Part shown: positions 1 to 8,055 of the stretch, in pieces | Numbering within the stretch: position 1 is the first letter of the stretch | Layout: each line of letters opens with the position of its first letter | Assembly: GCF_014204795.1 (NCBI RefSeq) | Contig: NZ_JACHMB010000001.1 | Span: 1,798,001 to 1,862,000 of the forward strand | Direction of reading: 5' to 3' | Length of the DNA: 64,000 bases | Origin: Nonomuraea jabiensis | GTDB lineage: Bacteria > Actinomycetota > Actinomycetes > Streptosporangiales > Streptosporangiaceae | Position numbers and translations under genes: made by a program | Notes under the pieces: model-generated | What the model was told of the DNA's origin: nothing | Databases searched by the model: none | The model's input: only the letters and a program-made list of their open reading frames with translations

Positions 1-803
1 TCTCCGAGGTGGAGTGGTCGGACCCGGGCCGGGTCCTGCTGCTCAGGCTGGCCGCCAACCCCATGATCGAGTCGTACGAGCTCAAGACCGGCAAGCTGCA
101 GTGGCAGCAGCCGATCGAGCAGGCGCTCGGGCCGGGGATCGACATGTCGGGCGGGTGGGCGTTCGGGGCGACCGGCGACAATCTGGTCGGCTACGTCGCC
201 CCCTACACGAACCCCCAGACGAAGAAGGTCTCCACCTTCGGCCTCTTCTCCGTCAAGATCGCCGACGGGACGATCAACTGGATGCGACCCTCGGTCGTAC
301 GCGTCTATCCGAGCGGCAGCCCCGGCTACGCCCCCGTCGTACGGCCCGTCGACCGCCAGGGCGCCTACGGCGGCTTCGCCCGGCTGGACTCGGAGAGCGG
401 CCGGGTGGTCGGGCAGGTCACCGCGGCCGACGTGCCCGGGTCCGGCTGGTGGCTGGCCTTCCCCGACCGGATGGACAAGCTCGGCTTCCTCAAGCACGAC
501 GCCAAGGGCACGGCGTTCGACCTGGTCTCGGGCAAGCCGGTGCCGGTGGAGGGGCAGGACGGCTGGTCCTTCTGCGTCACCGACCCCAAGCCGCTGCCGC
601 TGCGCGGGCAGGCGCCGGGCTTCTACTCGACGGCGGCCGTCTGCGAGTACGACCTCGCCACCGGCAAGCAGGTCAAGGGCGCGGTCGTGCCGCCCCCCTG
701 GTTCACCGGCAGCCAGGACGGGTGGCGGCTGTGGCGCGACGAGAAGGGGGCTGTCCACGCCATCAACGACCAAACCTCCACCGCGCCAGGTATGTACGGA
801 TAG
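1..803 (+). CDS. PQQ-like beta-propeller domain protein, 3' part
   Basis: The reading frame is open from the left edge, so the true start lies upstream; a GTG at position 9 is only an internal codon. The visible part is about 266 residues. It contains blade-like repeats of the form seen in PQQ-binding-like beta-propellers, for example a Tyr-Glu-Leu-Lys-Thr-Gly-Lys-Leu-x-Trp strand near the start and a second Ile-Ala-Asp-Gly-Thr-Ile-Asn-Trp blade about 65 residues later. Such C-terminal domains often form the outer part of actinobacterial membrane-anchored proteins, but no signal or membrane segment is visible here because the N-terminus is missing. No enzymatic role can be assigned. It ends 44 bases before the thiolase ribosome binding site. 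Confidence 0.6.
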   Translation, partial: SEVEWSDPGRVLLLRLAANPMIESYELKTGKLQWQQPIEQALGPGIDMSGGWAFGATGDNLVGYVAPYTNPQTKKVSTFGLFSVKIADGTINWMRPSVVRVYPSGSPGYAPVVRPVDRQGAYGGFARLDSESGRVVGQVTAADVPGSGWWLAFPDRMDKLGFLKHDAKGTAFDLVSGKPVPVEGQDGWSFCVTDPKPLPLRGQAPGFYSTAAVCEYDLATGKQVKGAVVPPPWFTGSQDGWRLWRDEKGAVHAINDQTSTAPGMYG

Positions 804-847
804 GACCGGAATATAGTTCTATCTGTAGCACCGACAAAGGAGGGGCC

Positions 848-2062
848 ATGCCCGAGGCAGTCATCGTCGCGACCGCGCGTTCCCCGATCGGCCGGGCCTT
901 CAAGGGCTCGCTCCGGGACATCCGCCCCGACGACCTGACCGTGCAGATGATCCAGGCGGCGCTGGCCAAGGTGCCCCAGCTCGATCCCTCGTCCATCGAC
1001 GACATCATGCTGGGGTGCGGGCTGCCCGGGGGCGAGCAGGGGTTCAACATGGCCCGGGTGGTGTCGGTGATGCTCGGGCTGGACAACGTGCCCGGCACGA
1101 CCGTGACGCGCTACTGCTCCTCGTCGCTGCAGACCACGCGGATGGCCTTCCACGCGATCAAGGCGGGCGAGGGGGACGTGTTCGTGTCGGCCGGGGTGGA
1201 GACCGTGTCCCGGTTCGCGAAGGGCAACTCCGACTCGCTGCCCGACACGCACAACCCGGTCTTCCTGGACGCCCTGGCGCGTACCAAGTCCTTCGCCGAA
1301 GGCGGGAAGGTGTGGCACGACCCGCGCGAGGACGGCGCCATTCCTGACATCTACATCGCGATGGGGCAGACCGCCGAGAACCTCGCCCAGCTCAAGGGGG
1401 TCAGCCGCCAGGAGCAGGACGAGTTCGGGGTGCGCTCGCAGAACCTGGCCGAGAAGGCGCTGGCCGACGGGTTCTGGGCCAAGGACATCACGCCGGTGAC
1501 GCTGCCGGACGGGACGGTGGTGGAGAAGGACGACGGGCCGCGGGCGGGGACGACGTACGAGAAGGTCGCCACCCTCCAGCCGGTCTTCCGGCCCGACGGG
1601 ACCGTGACCGCCGGCAACTGCTGCCCGCTGAACGACGGGGCCGCGGCCGTGATCGTGATGAGCGACGTGAAGGCCGCCGAACTCGGGATCACGCCGCTGG
1701 CCCGGATCGTCTCGACCGGGGTCACCGGGCTGTCCCCGGAGATCATGGGGCTGGGGCCGGTGGAGGCCTCGAAGCAGGCGCTGGCGCGGGCGGGGATGGC
1801 GATCGAGGACGTGGACCTCGTGGAGATCAACGAGGCGTTCGCGGCGCAGGTGATCCCGTCGTATCGGGAGCTGGGGATTCCGCTGGACCGGCTCAACGTC
1901 AACGGCGGGGCGATCGCGGTGGGGCACCCGTTCGGGATGACGGGGGCGCGGATCACGTCCACGCTGATCAACAGCCTCCAGCACCACGACAAGAGCATCG
2001 GACTGGAAACCATGTGCGTGGGTGGTGGCCAGGGGATGGCGATGATCCTCGAGCGCCTCTGA
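848..2062 (+). CDS. Acetyl-CoA acetyltransferase / 3-ketoacyl-CoA thiolase
   Basis: A 404-residue thiolase, the usual length for the family. It condenses or cleaves acyl-CoA thioesters in beta-oxidation or acetoacetyl-CoA metabolism in the cytoplasm. The nucleophilic cysteine lies in TRYCSSSLQT near residue 95, the active-site histidine in GGAIAVGHPFG near residue 360, and the second catalytic cysteine in CVGGGQGMAM near the C-terminus. The ATG at 848 is preceded by AAAGGAGGGG at good spacing, which decides against the much longer frame that opens further upstream. It stands alone, so the substrate chain length cannot be read from context. Confidence 0.93.
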   Translation: MPEAVIVATARSPIGRAFKGSLRDIRPDDLTVQMIQAALAKVPQLDPSSIDDIMLGCGLPGGEQGFNMARVVSVMLGLDNVPGTTVTRYCSSSLQTTRMAFHAIKAGEGDVFVSAGVETVSRFAKGNSDSLPDTHNPVFLDALARTKSFAEGGKVWHDPREDGAIPDIYIAMGQTAENLAQLKGVSRQEQDEFGVRSQNLAEKALADGFWAKDITPVTLPDGTVVEKDDGPRAGTTYEKVATLQPVFRPDGTVTAGNCCPLNDGAAAVIVMSDVKAAELGITPLARIVSTGVTGLSPEIMGLGPVEASKQALARAGMAIEDVDLVEINEAFAAQVIPSYRELGIPLDRLNVNGGAIAVGHPFGMTGARITSTLINSLQHHDKSIGLETMCVGGGQGMAMILERL

Positions 2063-2358
2063 TCCTTCAATCCGTTTTTACGCGGTGCCCGGGCAACCAC
2101 CCTCCGCACTCCGGCTGAGGGCCCTCCAGGGAAACGGCCGCTGACCCTTCACCGGCTGAGCGCCGCTACGCGAGCCCAAGGTTGCCCGGTCATCACTCCG
2201 TCCTGCCCGCGCCCACCTTTGCGCCGAGCAGCGCCCGCACGCGCACCAGCCAGCGCGCCCTGAGCGCCGTCCGCCTTGCGCCGGGCGCCACCGCACCCCA
2301 CCCCGCCGACCCGGCGCCCAAACGACCCGCCGAGCCCACCACGCGCCCCGGGAGTGGG
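2063..2358. other. Intergenic spacer without a recognised gene
   Basis: The spacer separates the convergent thiolase and PPOX-family genes. Open frames here are short and have no ribosome binding site or recognisable motif. I see no strong hairpin followed by a T-run and nothing that looks like an RNA gene. Confidence 0.5.
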
Positions 2359-2766
2359 TCAGCCGTGGGTGTCGGGGCCGGCGTGGTGGGGGGTGATGCG
2401 GAGGAGGACGCGGCGGTCGCGAATCATGGCGGCGCGGTAGTCGTCCCAGTCCGGGTGTTCGCCGGAGATGTCGCGATAGTACGAGACCAGGCCCTCCATG
2501 GCCTCCGGGAGCGACTGGATGTCGGCCGTGCCGTCCACCTGGATCCATTCGCCGAAGAAGGCGTCCGTGAAGACGCACAGCGAGACGTGCGGGTCGCGGC
2601 GGGCGTTGCGGACCTTGGCGGCCGTCTCCCGGGTGCTGATGATGATCTGGCCGCCCGAGACGCCGGCGGTCACCGGGGACATCTGCGGGCGCCCATCGCG
2701 ATGTCTGGTGAGCAGGACGGCGTGGTGGTGGGTGCGGAGGAAGGCCAGTGCCTTGTCGAGGTCCAT
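2359..2766 (-). CDS. PPOX-class F420-dependent oxidoreductase family protein
   Basis: A 135-residue flavin/deazaflavin-binding split-barrel protein. The N-terminal strand order (ALAFLRTHHHAVLLTRHRDG followed by Pro-Gln-Met-Ser-Pro-Val) is typical of actinobacterial PPOX-class enzymes, which reduce small substrates using F420 or FMN. The ATG at 2766 is chosen because family members start just before this helix. A GAGGAG sits directly against the ATG, so the leader may be very short. The frame stays open further upstream but gains no family-like sequence there. The substrate is unknown. Confidence 0.8.
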   Translation of the reverse strand: MDLDKALAFLRTHHHAVLLTRHRDGRPQMSPVTAGVSGGQIIISTRETAAKVRNARRDPHVSLCVFTDAFFGEWIQVDGTADIQSLPEAMEGLVSYYRDISGEHPDWDDYRAAMIRDRRVLLRITPHHAGPDTHG

Positions 2767-2830
2767 CTCCTCATGATGACGCCATGAGGACGCGCCCGCG
2801 CTCAGGGCACGGGCGCGAGGATGGATGGGC

Positions 2831-3064
2831 TTAGATGAAGCCCATACGGTTACGGCGGTGCCGCTCGTGTTCGTGCACGATCGCGGCGGCGTAGCCGTGG
2901 GATAGCCCGTGCTCGTCGGCAAGCCAGTTGGCCCGCTCGTCACACCTCAGGAAAGCCGGGCCGTTGTCGATGGCTTGGAACCACTCGGGGAGTTCGCGCC
3001 CCGTTATGGACGGGACCCTTGCGATCAGCTTTGTCTGCGTCTCCGGTGAGTGGTTCAAGGACAT
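2831..3064 (-). CDS. Small DUF4287-type protein
   Basis: A 77-residue protein of the DUF4287 type, recognised by the central Gly-Arg-x-Leu-Pro-Glu-Trp-Phe motif, the Arg-Ala-Asn-Trp-Leu-x-x-Glu-His-Gly-Leu-x-His-Gly-Tyr-Ala run and the short conserved C-terminal helix. The domain function is unknown in the literature as I know it. The ATG at 3064 has GAGGTG just upstream, which is better than the in-frame ATG at 3109. It is transcribed in the same direction as the PPOX gene 64 bases downstream, so co-transcription is possible. Confidence 0.75.
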   Translation of the reverse strand: MSLNHSPETQTKLIARVPSITGRELPEWFQAIDNGPAFLRCDERANWLADEHGLSHGYAAAIVHEHERHRRNRMGFI

Positions 3065-3183
3065 GGGCACCTCCGCGGATAACGGTCCTTTCGCTCGACA
3101 CTGCAACACTGACGTCCGAATGGCAACCCCCTAGCCAGGCATCATTTCGTGACGGCACGTAGATTTTCGGTCGCACACGGAGA

Positions 3184-3208
3184 GGGCCCCGCCTGAACGG
3201 CGAGGCCC
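3184..3208 (-). terminator. Hairpin after the Bax-inhibitor gene
   Basis: Ten-base arms at 3184-3193 and 3199-3208 pair with one G-U, enclosing a 5-base loop. It lies 26 bases beyond the stop of the BI-1 gene on the minus strand. There is no T-run after it, as is common for actinobacterial terminators. Confidence 0.6.
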
Positions 3209-3233
3209 CCGGGGGTGACGCGGACGTTAACGA

Positions 3234-4025
3234 TCAGTCACTGTTGGTGAAATAGCTGACGAACCGGAGCACCTCGAGGTAGATCCAGACGAGGCTCAGC
3301 GTCAGACCGAACGCGCACTGCCACGCGAACTTCTCCGGCGCCCCCTGCCGCACGCCCTGCTCGATCGAGTCGAAGTCGAGCAGCAGGAAGAAGCAGCCGA
3401 TCAGGATCATGACGATGCTGAACACCCAGCCGATCGGGCTGTCGGTGCGCAGGCCGAGGCCGCCGTCGACGAAGAAGCCGAGGACCAGGTTGACGAGCAG
3501 CAGCCCGAGCGCCGCGATGCCGGCCGCGAGGCCGAACTTCACGAGCTTGGGCGTGACGCGGATGATCCGCAACGAGTAGACCGTCAGCACCGCGCCGAAC
3601 GCGAACGCCGTGCCGAGCACGGCCTGCAGCACGATGCCGCTGATCATGCCCTCGAAGACAGAGCTGATCTTGCCGAGGAACACGCCCTCGGCGACGGCGT
3701 ACCCCAGGATGAGCGCCGGGTTGGTGCTCTGCGTGAACGAGGCGATCAGCCCGAGGATCAGCGCGACGATCGCGGCGCCAATGGCGATCCCGGGCGGGAC
3801 GTTGAGGACCCAGGCCGCGGCGGCGGCCGCGACGAGAGCCCCGAGGGTGAGAAACCCGCGCACGACGACGTCGTCTAGCGTCATGGTGCGGTACGCGGGC
3901 CGAGTGGGTTGCGCGTACGACGGCGCGTCGTACATGTTCTGCAGCTGGCTGGGGGACGGGGCCGGGCCGGCCCAGCCCGCGGACTGCTGCCGCGACCTGC
4001 TGAAGACGGGGTTCTTGCTCTCCAT
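3234..4025 (-). CDS. Bax inhibitor-1/YccA family membrane protein
   Basis: A 263-residue polytopic protein. The first 60 residues are hydrophilic and rich in Ser, Gln and Pro; from about residue 75 there are seven hydrophobic segments, as in the BI-1 (TMBIM) fold. The segment FLGKISSVFEG and the late Asp-rich LLLDFDSIEQGVRQGAP match the conserved region of the family, whose members act as pH-sensitive calcium leak channels in the inner membrane. That function is known for distant homologues only. The ATG at 4025 follows CAGGAGGCATCG, a strong ribosome binding site. Confidence 0.88.
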   Translation of the reverse strand: MESKNPVFSRSRQQSAGWAGPAPSPSQLQNMYDAPSYAQPTRPAYRTMTLDDVVVRGFLTLGALVAAAAAAWVLNVPPGIAIGAAIVALILGLIASFTQSTNPALILGYAVAEGVFLGKISSVFEGMISGIVLQAVLGTAFAFGAVLTVYSLRIIRVTPKLVKFGLAAGIAALGLLLVNLVLGFFVDGGLGLRTDSPIGWVFSIVMILIGCFFLLLDFDSIEQGVRQGAPEKFAWQCAFGLTLSLVWIYLEVLRFVSYFTNSD

Positions 4026-4045
4026 CGATGCCTCCTGTGGCGCCG

Positions 4046-4076
4046 AGCCTACGGGGCGCGGCGACACCTTGGTCAA
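4046..4076 (-). promoter_or_regulatory. Candidate promoter of the BI-1 gene
   Basis: On the minus strand TTGACC (4076-4071) and TAGGCT (4051-4046) resemble -35 and -10 boxes. The 19-base spacer is long, so this is only a candidate. Confidence 0.3.
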
Positions 4077-4523
4077 CTGACGTGTTAGTCGGCAGCTACC
4101 CAACGAACATGCCAGGCCGAGAGTTCCCAAGGTCATCGAGCTCGTCCGTCAAGATCATCCCAGCCCCGGCACCAGGGCCTCGGCACGCCCTATTTACTGT
4201 GCGTCCACGAGAAAAGACCGGTAGTAATTGCGTAGTCAGGCATTCACAGAAAGAAACGTTCGAGAGAGGTCCGAAGAGGCAGAAAGACAGCCCGTTGTCA
4301 ATATGGCCGAAGGAGAAAGTAAACGACGCCCACCCGAGCTTACTCGGCCGCTCCGCGTCGGGCTCAACCGGTCCGGCATCGGCGCCCAGAGCCCCGTCCA
4401 CCAGGGGGGAAGCGCCTGGAGGAGGCGCCTCTGCGTAACAACTCGATATCGGCCGCAACAGGCCCGTCCGACGATCGCGGTAAACCTCCAGGTCAGGGAC
4501 CCAAAGGCGATGAAGACGGCAAG
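4077..4523. other. Intergenic region without a supported gene
   Basis: About 450 bases of lower GC than the surroundings. Open frames exist on both strands but none has a convincing start or a recognisable family. The only clear structure is a small hairpin at 4412-4428 (GCGCCT, loop GGAGG, AGGCGC). The lower GC may mark promoter sequence or old inserted DNA. Confidence 0.4.
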
Positions 4524-4596
4524 TGCCCCCGGCGGGATTCGAACCCGCACGTCAACCCTTTTAAGGGGTTTGCCTCTGCCATTGGGCTACGGGGGC
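4524..4596 (-). tRNA. tRNA with UAA anticodon, class I shape, isotype uncertain
   Basis: A 73-base cloverleaf can be drawn by hand. The acceptor GCCCCCG pairs perfectly with CGGGGGC, the T arm is GCGGG-TTCGAAT-CCCGC, the anticodon stem is AACCC/GGGTT, and A73 is the discriminator. The 7-base anticodon loop CTTAAAA puts UAA at 34-36, which would read the leucine codon UUA. The variable loop has only 5 bases, unlike the long arm of leucine tRNAs, and the D stem has a C13-A22 mismatch. The CCA end is not encoded. It is therefore a real-looking tRNA gene or a recently derived one, but its amino acid is not clear. Confidence 0.75.
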
Positions 4597-4645
4597 GCCG
4601 CAATCATACGAAACAGACCATGGTTCAGAGGAGCACAACTTCGCA

Positions 4646-5221
4646 TCAGGCGTCACAACTGTGAAGTCTGCGGTGAAGTGAGAGGGCTCCGGGGACTCTG
4701 TCCAAGAAGAGTAGACCGTCCAGATGGTCGAGTTGGTGCTGAATGCAGCGGGCTTCGAAGGCGTCCGCTTCGATGGTGACGGGCTCCCCCGTACCTGGCA
4801 AATGCCCACGTACGGTGATACGGGTGGCACGGAGGACATCTGCCGTGAGCCCCGCGATGGACGTGCAGCCCTCGCGGCCCGGGTCCCAGTGGGACGCTCT
4901 GGCGAGGCGTGGATTGGCCAGGACGAGCTCTCCGGCCCATGAACGACTCCGGGGGTGGAGTCCGGCGTCAAAGGCGATCAGGCGCCAACTCAGGCCGATC
5001 TGGGGGGCGGCCAGCCCGGTCGTGGCGGGCTCCCGGCGGAGGGTGGCCAGGAGATCGGCGGCGGCGGCCACGATCTCGGGGGCGGTGGGGTCGACCGGTT
5101 CGGCGGCGGTGGACAGGAGCGGGTGCGGGGCGCCGAGGACCTCGCGGGGGATGCCCATGCGGCCGCCGAGTACGTCACGGCCGCCGGGCGCCCCCCAGGG
5201 CACGCCGCCCCACCCGTTCAT
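4646..5221 (-). CDS. def: Peptide deformylase-like protein with altered HExxH motif
   Basis: A 191-residue protein with the three peptide deformylase motifs in order: GLAAPQIG, EGCTS and CIQHQLDHLDG. Peptide deformylase removes the formyl group from the N-terminal methionine of new proteins using a metal held by the motif-2 cysteine and the two motif-3 histidines. Here the catalytic glutamate of HExDH is glutamine (codon CAA), so normal activity is doubtful. The ATG at 5221 has GGAGGA at correct spacing. It lies 16 bases after the ACT-domain gene in the same direction. Genomes of this group usually have more than one def paralogue, so this could be a non-catalytic copy. Confidence 0.8.
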   Translation of the reverse strand: MNGWGGVPWGAPGGRDVLGGRMGIPREVLGAPHPLLSTAAEPVDPTAPEIVAAAADLLATLRREPATTGLAAPQIGLSWRLIAFDAGLHPRSRSWAGELVLANPRLARASHWDPGREGCTSIAGLTADVLRATRITVRGHLPGTGEPVTIEADAFEARCIQHQLDHLDGLLFLDRVPGALSLHRRLHSCDA

Positions 5222-5237
5222 ATGTCCTCCGGCTCGT

Positions 5238-5750
5238 TCACAGCAGGTCCGGTTCGACGGGGCGGAAGGTGATCTCCGAGTCAAGGCTGGCGCCGACGGC
5301 CGCCAGCCTGCGCATGAGCGCCGCCACGTCCACCTCCTTCGGTAGCTCGACGTCCGCGATCAGCACGTAGAGACGGCCGGTGAGCCTGGTGCTCATCCCG
5401 GTGATGTTGCCCCGGTCCGCGGCGAGCACGGCGCTGATGGCCGAGATGATCCCGGGCCGGTCGGGCCCGTGCACGGTCAGCACGTAACCGAGACCGCCGC
5501 CCTCCTCGCAGAAGTGCCGCTGGGCCTCGATGGCCGAGGCGGTCACCACGAGATCGGGCGCGCACAGATGTTTCAGCAGCTCGGCCGAGTCGAGATCGCC
5601 CGACACCAGCAGCATCATCGCCACGTGACCGCCGAGCAAGGTCATCGTCGAGTCCTGGATGTTCGCCCCGCAGTCGGCGAGCGAACCGGTGACCGCGGCG
5701 ATCACGCCGGGCCGGTCGACGCCGAGCACGGTCACCGCTGAGAGCCCCAC
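5238..5750 (-). CDS. Tandem ACT-domain protein, GcvR-like
   Basis: Two ACT domains make up the whole protein (about 170 residues). The first begins VTVLGVDRPGVIAAVTGSLA and the second VLTVHGPDRPGIISAISAV; the Asp-Arg-Pro-Gly loop in each is the usual amino-acid-binding turn. Proteins of this shape resemble the glycine cleavage regulator GcvR and actinobacterial serine/amino-acid sensing proteins. Two in-frame GTG codons are possible starts: the one at 5750 has GGAAGGG about nine bases upstream and is preferred, while the one at 5759 lies almost on that site. It sits just upstream of the deformylase-like gene and probably shares its transcript. Confidence 0.75.
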   Translation of the reverse strand: MGLSAVTVLGVDRPGVIAAVTGSLADCGANIQDSTMTLLGGHVAMMLLVSGDLDSAELLKHLCAPDLVVTASAIEAQRHFCEEGGGLGYVLTVHGPDRPGIISAISAVLAADRGNITGMSTRLTGRLYVLIADVELPKEVDVAALMRRLAAVGASLDSEITFRPVEPDLL

Positions 5751-5790
5751 CCGTGGCACCCCTTCCGCTTGCGACCAGGGGTGCCGAATA

Positions 5791-5815
5791 CGCCCCGGCG
5801 AGGTTCGCCGGGGCG
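5791..5815 (-). terminator. Perfect hairpin between ndh and the ACT gene
   Basis: CGCCCCGGCGA (5791-5801) and TCGCCGGGGCG (5805-5815) form an uninterrupted 11-base stem with a 3-base loop. It lies directly beyond the ndh stop on the minus strand and upstream of the ACT gene, so it most likely ends the ndh transcript. Confidence 0.75.
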
Positions 5816-5830
5816 CTTGCCGTTCCTGGG

Positions 5831-7147
5831 CTAGCGACGGGTCGTCGCGACTGCGGCCCTGAAGTCCTCACGCGGGTGCTCCATCTCACCCAGCGAGATC
5901 GTCTCGCGCTTGAAGAACAGGGCCAGGGTCCAATCGACGACGACACGGACCTTGCGGTTCAGCGTCGGCACCCGCGACAGATGGTAGGTCCGGTGCATGA
6001 ACCACGCAGGGAATCCGCGAAGCTTGACGCCATAGACATTGGCGACACCCTGATGCAGGCCCAAACCGGCAACCGATCCGACATACTTGTGGCGGTATTC
6101 GACCAGTTGCTGGCCCCGCAGGTGACGGACGATGTTGTCGGCCAGCACCTTGGCCTGGCGGACGGCGTGCTGGGCGTTCGGGGCGCAGTACTGGCCGGGG
6201 TTCGTGACGTCGGGCACCCCCGCGGCGTCGCCCGCCGCGAAGGCGTCGCTCGTGCCGGCGACGGTGAGCATGGCGGTGCACTTGATCCGGCCGCGCTCGT
6301 CGAGCGGCAGGTCGCTGTCGTTGACCACGGGGCTGGGCTTGACGCCCGCGGTCCACACGAGGGTCTCCGCGTCGAACTCCGAGCCGTCCGAGAGGATCAC
6401 GTGCCCGTCGGTGCAGGACTCCAGGCGGGTCTCGAGCTTGACGTCGATGCCGCGCTCGCGCAGCTGCTCCAGGGTCCACCTGCCCATCTCGGGGCCGACC
6501 TCGGGCAGCACCCGGTTCGTGGCCTCCACGAGCACCCAGCGAAGGTCCGACGGCTTGATGTTGCGGTAGTAGCGCGTCGAGTCCTTGGCCATGTCCTCCA
6601 GCTCCGCGAGCGCCTCGACGCCCGCGAACCCGGCGCCGACCACGACGAACGTGAGCGCCTTGCGCCGCACCTCCGGGTCGTCGGTCGACTCGGCCACGTC
6701 GAGCAGGTGCAGCACGCGGTTGCGCAGGGCGATGGCCTCGCCCACGGCTTTGAAGCCGATGCCGATGTCGGTGAGGCCGGGGATCGGCAGCGTGCGCGAG
6801 ATTGATCCGGCGGCCATCACGATCACGTCGTAGGCCACCTGGCGCGGCGCGCCCTCGGGCGGCTGGAACGTGACGGTGCGCTCGGAGTGGTCGACCTTGG
6901 TGACCCTGCCGTTGAGGATGCGCACCTTGGGCAGGATCCGCCGCAGCGGCGCCACCACGTGCCGGGGCGAGAGGTTACCCGCCGCCGCCTCAGGCAAGAA
7001 GGGCTGGTAGGTCATGTAGGACTGGGGGTCGATGATCGTGATGCGTGCCTCGCCGCCGCGCAGCTCCCGCTGGAGTCTGCGCTGCAGCCGGAGCGCTGTG
7101 TACAGGCCGACGTATCCACCGCCGACGATCAAGATGTGCTTGTTCAT
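5831..7147 (-). CDS. ndh: Type II NADH dehydrogenase
   Basis: A 438-residue single-subunit FAD enzyme that passes electrons from NADH to quinone without pumping protons. The N-terminal dinucleotide fold (ILIVGGGYVGLYTALRL) binds FAD, and a second Rossmann motif near residue 165 (FVVVGAGFAGVEALAEL) binds NADH. The C-terminal FAD contact Asp-Ala-Phe-Ala-Ala-Gly-Asp is present, followed by the quinone-side Tyr-Cys-Ala-Pro-Asn-Ala-Gln-His. An amphipathic, basic C-terminal tail fits peripheral membrane binding. The ATG at 7147 is preceded by a weak AGG. A Rex-type operator lies 28 bases upstream of the start. Confidence 0.93.
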   Translation of the reverse strand: MNKHILIVGGGYVGLYTALRLQRRLQRELRGGEARITIIDPQSYMTYQPFLPEAAAGNLSPRHVVAPLRRILPKVRILNGRVTKVDHSERTVTFQPPEGAPRQVAYDVIVMAAGSISRTLPIPGLTDIGIGFKAVGEAIALRNRVLHLLDVAESTDDPEVRRKALTFVVVGAGFAGVEALAELEDMAKDSTRYYRNIKPSDLRWVLVEATNRVLPEVGPEMGRWTLEQLRERGIDVKLETRLESCTDGHVILSDGSEFDAETLVWTAGVKPSPVVNDSDLPLDERGRIKCTAMLTVAGTSDAFAAGDAAGVPDVTNPGQYCAPNAQHAVRQAKVLADNIVRHLRGQQLVEYRHKYVGSVAGLGLHQGVANVYGVKLRGFPAWFMHRTYHLSRVPTLNRKVRVVVDWTLALFFKRETISLGEMEHPREDFRAAVATTRR

Positions 7148-7172
7148 CCTGAGGCCCCATCCCTCGTGGAGT

Positions 7173-7203
7173 GCTTGTGAAAGCATTCACAAGCTTACGT
7201 CAA
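7173..7203 (-). promoter_or_regulatory. Rex-type operator within the ndh promoter
   Basis: The palindrome TTGTGAAAGCATTCACAA (7175-7192, extended to 9-base arms at 7173-7194) matches the redox repressor Rex consensus TTGTGAA-N4-TTCACAA exactly. On the minus strand a TTGACG (7203-7198) could be the -35 box, which would place the operator over the spacer and -10 region, the right place for repression by Rex when NADH is low. Confidence 0.8.
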
Positions 7204-7242
7204 GCGCTCTTGATGAATCCAACCCGGGGGTGGTGGAACGCG

Positions 7243-8037
7243 TCACACAGCCAGTGACCTGGCCCTGGTGAAGACGTCGTCGAGCATCTGGGCGGTCACG
7301 CGGCCGGTGAACGTGTTCTGCTGGCTGGGGTGGTAGCAGCCGATCAGCGTGACGGGGGCGCCGGAGTGGCGGACCTCCACCTCGGCCCCGTGCCCGAACG
7401 GCGGCCTGGTGCGCGGCAGCTCGTAGCCGGCGTCCTTGAGCGCGGGCCACACGGCCTGCCAGGCGTACCCGCCGAGCGCCACGACCACCCGTACGTACGG
7501 CGCCACCAGCGCCACCTCCCTGGCCATCCACGGGAAGCAGGCGGCCTTCTCCGAGGGCAGCGGCTTGTTAGCGGGCGGCGCGCACCGCACGGAGGCCACC
7601 ACCCGCGTGTCGATGAGCCGCTGCCCGTCCCCGGCGTGCGTGCTGGTCTCCTGCGTGGCCAGGCCGGTGCGGTGCAGCGAGGCGAACAGCCAGTCGCCGC
7701 TGCGGTCGCCGGTGAAGATCCGCCCGGTGCGGTTGCCCCCGTGGGCGGCCGGTGCCAGGCCGACCAGCAGGATCCGCGGGCGCTCGGCGCCCCAGCCGGG
7801 CACCGGGCGGCCCCAGTACGTCTCGTCCGCGAACGCGCGCCGCTTCACCTCGGCGACCTGCTCGCGCCACTCCACCAGGCGGGGACAGGCACGGCAGACG
7901 GACTGTCCGGCCGTGAGCTCCGCGAGGGTGTCACTGGTGGCGGCGAGGCGGCGCACGTCCGCGGGGTCGAGGGCGACCGGGGTGTCAGCGGTCGCCGGGT
8001 CTTCCGGCCAGCCGGTGCCAGGAGGTACGAAGCTCAT
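7243..8037 (-). CDS. Family 5 uracil-DNA glycosylase (UDGb)
   Basis: A 264-residue DNA repair enzyme that removes uracil and other deaminated bases. The motif [19 protein letters not shown] is the family 5 active-site loop (no catalytic Asp as in family 1), and [16 protein letters not shown] is the second, minor-groove loop. Cysteines in [12 protein letters not shown] and in [13 protein letters not shown] are placed like those of the Fe-S cluster in this family. The length is normal. The start is a plain ATG at 8037 followed at once by the family N-terminus; a 17-base gap separates it from the HAAS gene. Confidence 0.92.
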   Translation of the reverse strand: MSFVPPGTGWPEDPATADTPVALDPADVRRLAATSDTLAELTAGQSVCRACPRLVEWREQVAEVKRRAFADETYWGRPVPGWGAERPRILLVGLAPAAHGGNRTGRIFTGDRSGDWLFASLHRTGLATQETSTHAGDGQRLIDTRVVASVRCAPPANKPLPSEKAACFPWMAREVALVAPYVRVVVALGGYAWQAVWPALKDAGYELPRTRPPFGHGAEVEVRHSGAPVTLIGCYHPSQQNTFTGRVTAQMLDDVFTRARSLAV

Positions 8038-8055
8038 GACACCGATGGTGCCCGA

